A stretch of 54,971 nt of DNA from positions 1-54,971 of the forward strand of contig NZ_VSFA01000045.1 in NCBI RefSeq assembly GCF_008119785.1. The letters are read 5' to 3'. The notes beneath the pieces were generated by a model. The model saw nothing but the letters and a program-made list of their open reading frames with translations, searched no databases and had not been told where the DNA came from. The DNA is from Micromonospora sp. MP36. Lineage in GTDB: Bacteria > Actinomycetota > Actinomycetes > Mycobacteriales > Micromonosporaceae. Below, piece after piece: positions 6,161-13,225 of this stretch (positions are counted from its first letter, which is position 1; each line of letters begins with the position of its first letter). The translations under genes and the position numbers were made by a program.

Positions 6161-8440
6161 ATGTCGCACGGCGAGGAACTGTTTGCTCTCGGCGGGGACG
6201 TGGCCACGGAGCCCAGCTTCGAGTCCGCGCTGCGGGGGTACGACAAACGACAGGTCGACCGGTACGTCGCTCGTGCGGAGCACGAGATCGCGGCGCTGAC
6301 GGCCGAGCGGGAGCAGGCGTACACCCAGATCCACAAGTTGGCCGGCCAGGTCGAGGTGCTGCAACGCGATCTCGCCCAGGTACGCAAGCAGGTGGGCGTG
6401 GTGGACCGGGCCTCGTTCCGGCACCTCGGTCCCCGGGTCGAGCAGATCCTCCTGATGGCCGAGGAGCAGGCGGACGAGATCCTCGCCGCCGCCAACGAGG
6501 AGATCGAGGCCCGTCGCGCCGCCGCCGAGCACATCATCGAGGAGGCCCGGGAGCAGTCCGCCCAGGCCCTCAAGGACTTCGAGATCGCCCTCGCCGCCCG
6601 GCGGGCCGAGGAGGAGCGACTCACCGCCGCCCGCAAGGCCGAGGCGGAGGCCACCCTCAAGGCGGCCAAGGAGGAGTCCACCAAGCTCCGCAAGGACGCC
6701 CACGAGGAGACCACCAGGCTCCGCAAGGACGCCCACGAAGAGACCACCAAGCTCCGTAAGGACGCCAACGACGAGGCGACCCGGCTGCGCCGGACGGCCC
6801 AGGAGGCGCTGACCAAGGCCCAGCAGGAGGCGACCCAGCTCCGGGACACCGCCAAGGAGATCCACACCCGCGCCCAGCAGGAGGCCGCCCGGCTGCGCGA
6901 GGCGGCCAAGGAGGCGCTGGCCAAGGCGCAGCAGGAGGCGACTCAGCTCCGCGAGGCGGCCAAGGAGGTGCACGCCAAGGCGCAGCAGGAGGCCAAGCGC
7001 CTCACCGAGTCCGCGGCCGAGGCCGGCCGGGCCACCCACGCCAAGGCGCTCGCCGAGGCCAAGAAGATCGTCGACGACGCGGAGGAGGCGGCGAAGGCCA
7101 CCCGGAGCCGAGCCCGCACCGAGGCCGACCGGTTCAGCACCGAGGCCGCCGAGGCGGGCAAGCGCAAGCGCGCCGAGATCGAGGCGTACGTCCAGCGGAT
7201 GCGCACCGAGACCGAGGCGTACGTCCAGGAGGCCCGGGCCCAGACACAGCAGGAGCTGGGCGCCTGGCGGGCCGGGGTGGAGCAGGAGGTCAACGCCCGG
7301 CGGGAGGCGGCCGACAAGCAGTTCGCCCAGCGCCGCGCGGCCGCCGAGCAGGAGTACGCCAAGCGCCGCGACGAGCTCGACCGGCAGCACAAGAAGCGGC
7401 AGGACGAGTTGGAGAAGGCGTACGCCGCCCGGCGCGAGGAGATCGAGCAGGGCGCCGCCCGGATCCGGAAGGCGGCCGAGCAGGACGCCCTCACCATGCG
7501 CCGGCGCGCCGAGGAGGAGGGCGCCGAGCTGCTGCGCCGGGCCGAGGTCGACGCCGCCGACAAGCGCCGCAAGGCCGACGAGCACGTCGCCGCCTCGCGC
7601 CGCCAGTTCGAGGAGTACGCGGCCACCACCCAGCAGCACCTCGCCACCACGCAGCAGCACCTCGCCGCCACCCAGCAGGAGGTGGCCGCCGGCCGCCAGC
7701 AGCTCGCCCAGGTGATGCTGGAGATCGCCCACGCCCAGCAGGAGCTGGCCGACCTGCGGACGGAGACCTGGAAGTCCCGACAGGAGTCCGACGACCTCCA
7801 GCGCAAGCTCGCCGAGGTCCGGCTGTCGGCGACCAGGGCCGGCCTCGCCACCACCCCCGTCGACCCGGACGAGCTGAGCGCGGCCGCCAGCGGCGATTCC
7901 TCCGGGCCGGCCGCGACCGGCCCCGCCGCCCCGACGGCCGGCAAGGAGACCGGCCCGGTGACCGCCGGCAAGGCGAGCACGTCGGTGGCCTCCGGGAAGG
8001 ACAGCGCGCCGGCGGCCGGCAAGGACACGACCCCGGTGACCGCCGGGAAAGACACCGCTCCGGTGACTGCCGGCAAGGAGACCGGCCCGGTGACCGCCGG
8101 CAAGGACACCACCCCGGTGACCGCGAAGGGCACCACGACCGTCTCCCCCGAGGGCGGCGAGCCTGCGCCGGCGGCGGCCGGGGAGCCGGCGGCCACCGAG
8201 CCGGCGGCGGACGGCAGCGCGGCCCGCCCGGTCGCCGAACCGGTGACCACCGTGGACGGCGGCGCCGCCACCGCCGGCGTGGACGGCGAGCCGACCGTCG
8301 CCGCCGTGCCCGGCGAGGGCGGCCGTGGCGCCACTCCCACGAAGATCACCAGCACCGGCGAGAACGGCAAGCGTCCGACCAAGCCCACCACCGACGAGCG
8401 GAGCGCCAAGCCGAGCGCGGTCAAGGTCGAGACCGACTGA
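6161..8440 (+). CDS. Long DivIVA-domain hendecad coiled-coil protein, Scy/FilP type
   Basis: A 759-residue protein with the DivIVA-like motif SALRGYDKRQVDRYV (22-36) and the shared HLGPRVEQILLMAEEQADEI (88-107). From about 171 come near-perfect 11-residue repeats (EESTKLRKDAH type), visible in DNA as 33-bp repeats from 6671, followed by other coiled coil to about 560. Residues 565-759 are an Ala/Pro/Thr/Gly-rich disordered tail that contains several AGKxTxPVTAGK repeats (DNA about 7935-8130). ATG 6161 follows GGATGGGAG and begins after the terminator at 6020-6063; the frame is open upstream without family features. It is likely a scaffold of the apical growth zone, partner of the 417-residue protein. 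The tail repeats are prone to copy-number change. Confidence 0.85.
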   Translation: MSHGEELFALGGDVATEPSFESALRGYDKRQVDRYVARAEHEIAALTAEREQAYTQIHKLAGQVEVLQRDLAQVRKQVGVVDRASFRHLGPRVEQILLMAEEQADEILAAANEEIEARRAAAEHIIEEAREQSAQALKDFEIALAARRAEEERLTAARKAEAEATLKAAKEESTKLRKDAHEETTRLRKDAHEETTKLRKDANDEATRLRRTAQEALTKAQQEATQLRDTAKEIHTRAQQEAARLREAAKEALAKAQQEATQLREAAKEVHAKAQQEAKRLTESAAEAGRATHAKALAEAKKIVDDAEEAAKATRSRARTEADRFSTEAAEAGKRKRAEIEAYVQRMRTETEAYVQEARAQTQQELGAWRAGVEQEVNARREAADKQFAQRRAAAEQEYAKRRDELDRQHKKRQDELEKAYAARREEIEQGAARIRKAAEQDALTMRRRAEEEGAELLRRAEVDAADKRRKADEHVAASRRQFEEYAATTQQHLATTQQHLAATQQEVAAGRQQLAQVMLEIAHAQQELADLRTETWKSRQESDDLQRKLAEVRLSATRAGLATTPVDPDELSAAASGDSSGPAATGPAAPTAGKETGPVTAGKASTSVASGKDSAPAAGKDTTPVTAGKDTAPVTAGKETGPVTAGKDTTPVTAKGTTTVSPEGGEPAPAAAGEPAATEPAADGSAARPVAEPVTTVDGGAATAGVDGEPTVAAVPGEGGRGATPTKITSTGENGKRPTKPTTDERSAKPSAVKVETD

Positions 8441-8520
8441 CCCAGGCGAGGAGTCCCGCCCGATATCCGACCTCGGCCGGCATCGCCGCGCCCCGCCGCC
8501 GTCCACCGCGCCCCCGCTGC

Positions 8521-8553
8521 CGTCCGGCGGCCGGGCCGGGTGCCCGCCGGACG
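8521..8553 (+). terminator. Hairpin after the second coiled-coil gene
   Basis: Perfect 10-bp arms CGTCCGGCGG (8521-8530) and CCGCCGGACG (8544-8553), 80 bp after the stop codon. Together with 8615-8636 and 8732-8930 it is one of the recognisable elements in the 683-bp gene-free stretch 8441-9123. Confidence 0.5.
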
Positions 8554-8614
8554 CTACGAACCTGATGACGTAAATGACTCAGCCGGGGCGGCCCGCCGGC
8601 CTTTGGGGTCCGAG

Positions 8615-8636
8615 GATCACGGTGATCACGGTGGTC
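8615..8636. promoter_or_regulatory. Overlapping palindromes of unknown function
   Basis: GATCACGGTGATC (8615-8627) is a perfect 6-1-6 palindrome. It overlaps GATCACGGTGGTC (8624-8636), a second copy with one mismatch, giving a 9-bp direct repeat as well. This looks like a dimeric regulator site. It sits about 490 bp before the transporter gene and about 100 bp before the tandem array, so its target is unclear. Confidence 0.35.
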
Positions 8637-8731
8637 TGGAAGGCGAAGTTCGCGTGGCGCCTTCCCCACCCAGCGGTGAATCGTTTGTGTCATCAACTCT
8701 GTAGGCGGAGCGGGGTACCCCTCGGTGACGG

Positions 8732-8930
8732 CGGCCTGGCCCGCCAGATCAGCGGCCTCGCCGTCGGCGGGAGCCCCTAGCCGACGGCCTGACCGGCCAG
8801 ATCAATGAGCTCGCCGTCCGCGGAACCCCGGCAGACGCCCTGGCCCGCCAGATCAGCGACCTCGCCGCCGGCGGAAACCATCGGCCCCGCCCTGGCCCGC
8901 CAGATCAGCGAGCTCGCCGAAGGCCAGGGG
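8732..8930. repeat. Four-copy degenerate tandem repeat, about 52 bp
   Basis: The word CAGATCA occurs at 8745, 8798, 8849 and 8901, giving periods of 53, 51 and 52 bp. Each unit has a core of about 28 bp starting CTGGCCCGCCAGATCAGC and ending in CTCGCCG. CTGGC-CC-GCCAG within the core is an inverted repeat in copies 1, 3 and 4 and imperfect in copy 2. The periods are not multiples of three and stops interrupt each frame, so it is not a repeat protein as it stands. One reading, LARQISxLAxGG, recurs in every copy in shifting frames, so a decayed gene cannot be excluded. Function unknown. Confidence 0.75.
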
Positions 8931-9123
8931 CTCCGGCCGGGCCGGTGAAGCGGGAGGTGGCCGGCACGGGCCGCGGAAGGGCTGGCCGAGGACAGCCAGG
9001 CCCGCTAACCTCCCGAGCAGCGGGCTGCCGCGTGGACCCGACGGCCGGCCGGCCGATCCGGGCACCCGGGCCGGTCCGGCGAGCTGGACTCCGGTACGCC
9101 GGAGCGGGATCGGGGGAGGTCAG

Positions 9124-10332
9124 GTGACGCAGGACGGGCGGCCGGGCGACGCCGGACCGGAGGACGACGATCCGCTGGGCGCGCTCCGCCCCGAGGAAGG
9201 CGCGGCCGACGAGTCCGGGCGGCCCACCGCCGGCGAGCCGACCGAGCCCGACGAGACGACCGAACCGACCGAGTTCGAGCCGAGCGGCCGGTTCGGCGTG
9301 CCGGGCAAGCCGCTGCGCCGCAGCGCCTTCCTGGTCGGCTTCACCGGGGCGCTCGGCGTGCTGCTGGCGTACGCGGTCTTCCTGGGCATCCGCAACGCCG
9401 CCGGCATCCTGGTGCTGGTGGTCATCGCGCTCTTCCTCGCCGTGGGTCTGCACCCGGCGGTGGTCCGGTTGCGCCGCTGGGGCCTGCCGCACGGGCTGGC
9501 CGTGGCGGTGGTGACGCTCACCGTGCTGCTGCTGATCATCGGTGGGCTGCTGGCGCTGGTGCCGCCGGTGGTGACCCAGTCCGGGCAGTTCATCACGCAC
9601 CTGCCCGGCTACGTGGAGCAACTGCGCCGCAACCCCACCGTCAACGACCTCATCGAGCAGTACGACGTGATGGAACGGGTCCGCGCGGCGGCGAACGCGG
9701 AGACCATCGGCCGGGCGTTGGGCGGCGTGCTGGGCGGCGCTCAGCTGATCTTCGGCACCATCCTCCGGGCGCTGACCGTGCTGGTGCTGACCATCTACTT
9801 CCTGGCGTACTTCGACCGGCTGCGTGACCTCGGGTACGCGCTGGTGCCCCGCACCCGGCGGGAACGGGTCCGGCTGATCGGCGACGAGATCCTCACCCGG
9901 GTCGGCGCGTACATGGTGGGCGCGCTCGCCATCGCGGTGCTGGCCGGGGCGAGCACCTTCGTCTTCGCGCTGGCGGTCGGGCTGCCGTACCCGTTCGCGC
10001 TGGCCGTGGTGGTCGCGGTGACCGACCTGATCCCGCAGATCGGGGCGACCCTGGGCGCGGTGGTGGTGTCCCTGGTGGGGTTCGCCACCGACCTGCCGGT
10101 GGGCGTCGCCTGCCTGGTCTTCTTCCTGGTCTACCAGCAGGTGGAGAACTACCTGATCTACCCGAAGATCATGCGCCGGGCGGTCTCGGTCAACGAGGTG
10201 GCGGCGCTGCTCGGCGCGTTGCTGGGGGTGTCGCTGCTGGGGGTGGTCGGCGCGCTGATCGCCATCCCGGTGGTGGCCGCCCTCCAGCTCATCCTCCGCG
10301 AGGTGGTCCTCCCCCGGCAGGACTCCCGCTGA
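9124..10332 (+). CDS. AI-2E family (UPF0118/PerM-like) membrane transporter
   Basis: A 402-residue polytopic membrane protein of the AI-2E transporter family, whose members export small molecules or act as Na+/H+ antiporters; the substrate cannot be told from sequence. The first 55 residues are acidic and probably cytoplasmic. Paired membrane helices follow from about 65 to 160, a soluble segment (about 160-205), then further helices. The late region carries the family signature DLIPQIGATLGAVVV and YQQVENYLIYPKIM. GTG 9124 is preceded by GGGGGAGG. The gene is alone on its strand and converges on the next hydrolase with only 9 bp between stops. Confidence 0.88.
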   Translation: MTQDGRPGDAGPEDDDPLGALRPEEGAADESGRPTAGEPTEPDETTEPTEFEPSGRFGVPGKPLRRSAFLVGFTGALGVLLAYAVFLGIRNAAGILVLVVIALFLAVGLHPAVVRLRRWGLPHGLAVAVVTLTVLLLIIGGLLALVPPVVTQSGQFITHLPGYVEQLRRNPTVNDLIEQYDVMERVRAAANAETIGRALGGVLGGAQLIFGTILRALTVLVLTIYFLAYFDRLRDLGYALVPRTRRERVRLIGDEILTRVGAYMVGALAIAVLAGASTFVFALAVGLPYPFALAVVVAVTDLIPQIGATLGAVVVSLVGFATDLPVGVACLVFFLVYQQVENYLIYPKIMRRAVSVNEVAALLGALLGVSLLGVVGALIAIPVVAALQLILREVVLPRQDSR

Positions 10333-10341
10333 CCGGCGGCG

Positions 10342-11151
10342 TCAGCCCGCCTGGCGCTGCTGCGGCCCGGGGACCGGGGTGTCGGCGAAGGCGGCCACGG
10401 TCCGGTCGGCGTACGCGCTGACGTCACCGGTCTCCATCGGGCCGTCCCAGGTGGTCGGCAGGGGCACCGGCACGGCCGGGTTGACCCGCCGGACGATCTC
10501 GTCGAGCACGGTCTCCGCGTCGCCCACCCACAGGTGCTTGGCGCCGGGCACCCCGACCACCTCGGCCTGCGGCACGGCCGCGAATCGCTGCCGCGCCTCG
10601 TCCGGGCGCAGGTAGTCGTCGAACTCGGGCACCAGAGCGGTGAGCGGCTTGCCCGCCTCGGCCCAGACGGCGAGGTCCGCCGGCTCGGAGAAACGCAGCG
10701 GCGGGGAGAGCAGGATCGCCCCGGCGATCGCCGGGTCGCAGCCGTACTTGAGCGCCAGGTCGGTGCCGAACGACCAGCCGACCAGCCAGATGTTCGGCAG
10801 TTCGTGGAACTCGGCGTACTCGATGGCGGCGGCGACGTCGAAGCGCTCGCCGACGGCGGCGTCGAATGATCCCTCGCTGGTGCCCCGGACGCTGCTGGTG
10901 CCCCGGGTGTTGAACCGGAGCACGGCCAGGTCGGCCAGCGCGGGCAGCCGCCAGGCCGCCTTGCGGAACACGTGGCTGTCCATCATCCCGCCGTGGGTGG
11001 GCAGCGGGTGCAGGCAGACCAGTGTGCCGGCGGGCTCCCGGTCCAGCGGCCGGGCCAGCTCACCGACCAGCGTCAGCCCGTCGGCGGTGTGGAGCTCGAT
11101 GTCCTCCCGGTGGCCGGGGAGGATCGACGACGCACGGATCGGGGTGCTCAC
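10342..11151 (-). CDS. Alpha/beta hydrolase
   Basis: A 269-residue cytosolic alpha/beta-hydrolase. The nucleophile elbow is GWSFG (in IWLVGWSFGTDLALKYG). The oxyanion region LVCLHPLPTHGGMMDS and a late GAKHLWVG with the catalytic His are present. It resembles the CocE/NonD-like or dienelactone-hydrolase-related esterases, but the substrate is unknown. The start is GTG 11151, with GAGACT ending 6 nt upstream on the same strand, compatible with a leaderless mRNA. It is followed on the same strand by nothing within the operon; its stop nearly touches that of the transporter. Confidence 0.85.
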   Translation of the reverse strand: MSTPIRASSILPGHREDIELHTADGLTLVGELARPLDREPAGTLVCLHPLPTHGGMMDSHVFRKAAWRLPALADLAVLRFNTRGTSSVRGTSEGSFDAAVGERFDVAAAIEYAEFHELPNIWLVGWSFGTDLALKYGCDPAIAGAILLSPPLRFSEPADLAVWAEAGKPLTALVPEFDDYLRPDEARQRFAAVPQAEVVGVPGAKHLWVGDAETVLDEIVRRVNPAVPVPLPTTWDGPMETGDVSAYADRTVAAFADTPVPGPQQRQAG

Positions 11152-11217
11152 CGTCCCAGTCTCGCGCGCCGTCCGCCCCGTCGCCCGCCGGGGCGGAAAC
11201 AGGGTGACCCAGATCGC

Positions 11218-11544
11218 TCAGCCGTACCGGGGGGCGCCGCGACCGCGCTGGAGGTTCGGGCCACGCCGGTCCCGGGCCCGCCAGCAGCCGCTGTGCCAGT
11301 GCCGCCGGTCGGTGAGGTCGCCCCGGTCGTCGGCCGGCCAGGCCACCACGTGCGCCACCCCCGGGCGGATCTCCTGGTCACAGCCGGGACAGCGGTACGT
11401 CTTGACGGACGCCCCGCCACTGATCCCGCGTACCTGCCAGTCGCCGTCGCGCCACTGCTGGACGGTGGGCACGCCCTGGCGGGCCCGCTCGGAGTCCAGC
11501 CGGGTGGTGTCGTCCCGGCGGGGGCGGTTGCGACGGGGGCTCAC
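11218..11544 (-). CDS. Small conserved actinobacterial zinc-ribbon protein
   Basis: A 108-residue protein starting MSPRRNRPRR. The motifs CPGCDQEI and RHWHSGCWRARDRRG look like one zinc-binding site, and the basic tail QRGRGAPRYG is typical of this family. Similar proteins in Streptomyces are often annotated as ATP/GTP-binding proteins, for which I see no P-loop. The basic ends suggest nucleic-acid binding, which is an inference. GTG 11544 gives the conserved MSPRRNRP start; GTG 11550 and TTG 11553 are alternatives. TACGCT lies 8 nt upstream of GTG 11544. It lies between the hydrolase and the sigma-factor operon, all on the minus strand. Confidence 0.8.
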   Translation of the reverse strand: MSPRRNRPRRDDTTRLDSERARQGVPTVQQWRDGDWQVRGISGGASVKTYRCPGCDQEIRPGVAHVVAWPADDRGDLTDRRHWHSGCWRARDRRGPNLQRGRGAPRYG

Positions 11545-11563
11545 GGTCACCAAGCGTACGGCT

Positions 11564-11603
11564 CGCCGGCCGGGCCGCCCCGCGACGGGCGGCCCGGCCG
11601 GCG
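11564..11603 (-). terminator. Strong terminator of the sigma-factor operon
   Basis: A perfect 17-bp stem (11564-11580 with 11587-11603) and a 6-nt loop CGCGAC, 7 bp after the stop of the membrane protein gene on the minus strand. Confidence 0.8.
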
Positions 11604-11610
11604 CCGCCGG

Positions 11611-12693
11611 TCACTTCCAGGTTTCCGGGTCGGTCAGGTCCTTCGCCACCTGCGCCCCGCCCAGCACGCTCTTCGCGTCGGCCTCAGTGAAGTCCAACTG
11701 GCTCCTGTGCGTGTGGTCGTCCGGAAACGGCCAGCCGAACTCGGCGCTCAGGTGTGCTCTCGGAATGCCGAGCAGTTCGAGCTTCTTGCCGTCTGGATAG
11801 AGGTAGGCGGGACGGCCACCGACAGTGCGATTGCTCTCCGCACGGTCGGTCGCGATCTGCGCCCCGTACTGCAATCGCACCCACATGTTCGCCGACGGCT
11901 CTCGGTACAGGACGAGCTCGACGTGGAGACCCCCGGGGAAGGCGGTGGCGTCGACGGAGCAGGTGGCCACCTTCGCACCCTCCGGCAGCACGCTCAGCCG
12001 CAGCGGGGCGTCGCACCGGCGTGCCTCACCCCAGCGGAGGGCGTCCACGGCCTTGGCCAGCATGCCCCGATCGGTGCTGCCGAGCATGCTCGCCCGGGCG
12101 TACAGCCCGGGGACGGGCTGCCAGGCCTTGACGAGACCGCCGGCACCGTTGCGGAACTGCCGGACGACGCCGTCGAAGGTCACCGGGACCACGCCCTGCT
12201 CGACGGGGAGGCCATCGAGCAGAAGCTCGTGGACCACCCGAGCGGAGCGGCTCACCTCAACCAGGACCGGCGGTCCACCCCCGACCCTCAACCGGACCGA
12301 CTCGACCTGGTTCGAGCCGCTAACGGCCCAGCTCAGGTAGCGGGCCCGGCTGGTGTCCACGCCCAGGTGGAGCACCTGTGTGTCGGTGCCGACCAGGTCG
12401 GGGCGCTGGGTGGCCCCGGGCACACCGTCGGCGCGGGGCGGCACCGGCGGGGCGACGGTCGGCGTGGCCGCCGTCCACGGCAGCCGGCCCGAGAGCCCAC
12501 CGAGGTCCGTGCCGGTCACGCCGACGAAGCCGAGCACGCCGACCAGGGCCAGCGCAGTGCCCGTCACGACCCGGTGGCGCAGCCGCCGGCGGCGTCCCCG
12601 GGCCCGGGACCGGCTCAGCAGCCGGCCAGTGTCTATCTCCCCCTCGGCCCGCTCTCGCAGCACCGAGGCGATCCGCTCGTCGAGGTCGGTCAC
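11611..12693 (-). CDS. Membrane protein coupled to SigE-family sigma factor
   Basis: A 360-residue protein with a basic, Arg-rich N-terminal cytosolic part (about 1-40), one membrane helix (about 41-60, TGTALALVGVLGFVGVTG), and a large extracytoplasmic domain beginning with a Pro-rich linker. I do not recognise the outer domain. The start GTG 12693 overlaps the sigma-factor stop (GTGA), so translation is coupled. This arrangement suggests an anti-sigma or membrane sensor role, but the N-terminus lacks the HxxxCxxC zinc motif of ZAS anti-sigma factors, so the role is inferred only from position. A longer frame upstream is merely antiparallel overlap with the sigma gene. Confidence 0.8.
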   Translation of the reverse strand: MTDLDERIASVLRERAEGEIDTGRLLSRSRARGRRRRLRHRVVTGTALALVGVLGFVGVTGTDLGGLSGRLPWTAATPTVAPPVPPRADGVPGATQRPDLVGTDTQVLHLGVDTSRARYLSWAVSGSNQVESVRLRVGGGPPVLVEVSRSARVVHELLLDGLPVEQGVVPVTFDGVVRQFRNGAGGLVKAWQPVPGLYARASMLGSTDRGMLAKAVDALRWGEARRCDAPLRLSVLPEGAKVATCSVDATAFPGGLHVELVLYREPSANMWVRLQYGAQIATDRAESNRTVGGRPAYLYPDGKKLELLGIPRAHLSAEFGWPFPDDHTHRSQLDFTEADAKSVLGGAQVAKDLTDPETWK

Positions 12694-13184
12694 GGCCGGC
12701 TCCCGTTCGTCGTCGGGACGCCGCAGCGCTCCCGCAGGTGGGCGAGCGCCCGCATCGCGTGGGTGCGGACGGTGACCGGCGAGCAGTCGAGGATCTGGGC
12801 GATCGTCGCGTCGTCCAGATCCTCGTAGTAGCGCAGCACCAGCACGGCACGCTGGCGGTCGGGCAGCGCCCGGATGAGCCGCCACATCTCGTCCCGGTCG
12901 GCCGCCTCGCCGCCGAGGTCGCCCCGGTGGGCCTGCTCGGCGAAGCTGTCCACGGCCAGCTCCCGGCTGGACCGCCGGCGCCACCAGGAGGCGTTGGCGT
13001 TCACCATCATTCGGCGCACGTACACGTCGGGCCGGTCGGCCCGGGCGATCTTCCGCCAGTGCACGTACGCCCGGGCCAGGACGTCCTGGGTCAGGTCCTC
13101 GGCGCGGTGCTCGTCCCCGGTCAGCAGCCGGGCCAGGCGTAACAGGGCCGGGCCGCGGCTGCCGACGTACTCCTCGAAGGTCAC
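12690..13184 (-). CDS. SigE-family RNA polymerase sigma factor (ECF)
   Basis: A 164-residue sigma-70 family protein of the actinobacterial SigE type. Region 2 is FEEYVGSRGPALLRLARLLTGDEHRAEDLTQDVLARAYVHW, and region 4 (about 110-155) contains LPDRQRAVLVLRYYEDLDDATIAQILDCSPVTVRTHAMRAL with a helix-turn-helix. It directs transcription of a stress or envelope regulon that is not identifiable here. The start is GTG 13184 with no clear Shine-Dalgarno. An ECF-like AAC...CGTC pair just upstream (13193-13217) could mean autoregulation from a leaderless promoter. The next gene is the coupled membrane protein. Confidence 0.92.
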   Translation of the reverse strand: MTFEEYVGSRGPALLRLARLLTGDEHRAEDLTQDVLARAYVHWRKIARADRPDVYVRRMMVNANASWWRRRSSRELAVDSFAEQAHRGDLGGEAADRDEMWRLIRALPDRQRAVLVLRYYEDLDDATIAQILDCSPVTVRTHAMRALAHLRERCGVPTTNGSRP

Positions 13185-13192
13185 ACCCTCAA

Positions 13193-13217
13193 GACGCCGT
13201 CACCGGCGCCCGGTGTT
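13193..13217 (-). promoter_or_regulatory. Possible autoregulated ECF promoter
   Basis: On the minus strand AAC (13217-13215) is 18 nt from CGTC (13196-13193), the usual shape of an ECF promoter. Transcription would start at or within a few bases of the GTG at 13184. The match is short and could be chance. Confidence 0.3.
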
Positions 13218-13225
13218 GACCCGGA

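Noticed and set aside
7935..8140. Low-complexity repeats at the end of the long coiled-coil gene as a separate repeat element or frameshift zone.
   Set aside because: They stay in frame and encode AGKxTxPVTAGK repeats of a disordered tail, so they belong to the gene.
4442..8506. A 1354-codon open frame on the minus strand opposite the coiled-coil genes, and similar long open frames opposite other genes (for example 19827-22340, 13200-15182).
   Set aside because: High GC empties the opposite frames of stops. Their translations are Arg/Gly/Leu-rich without domains, and the plus-strand proteins have clear families.
8574..8780. A short open frame of 68 codons ending in the first repeat unit.
   Set aside because: No family similarity, no ribosome site, and its second half is just copy 1 of the noncoding tandem repeat.
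8732..8930. Reading the tandem array as a CRISPR array.
   Set aside because: The units themselves diverge, there is no alternation of constant repeat and unique spacer, the palindromic core is part of a degenerate unit, and no cas gene is near.
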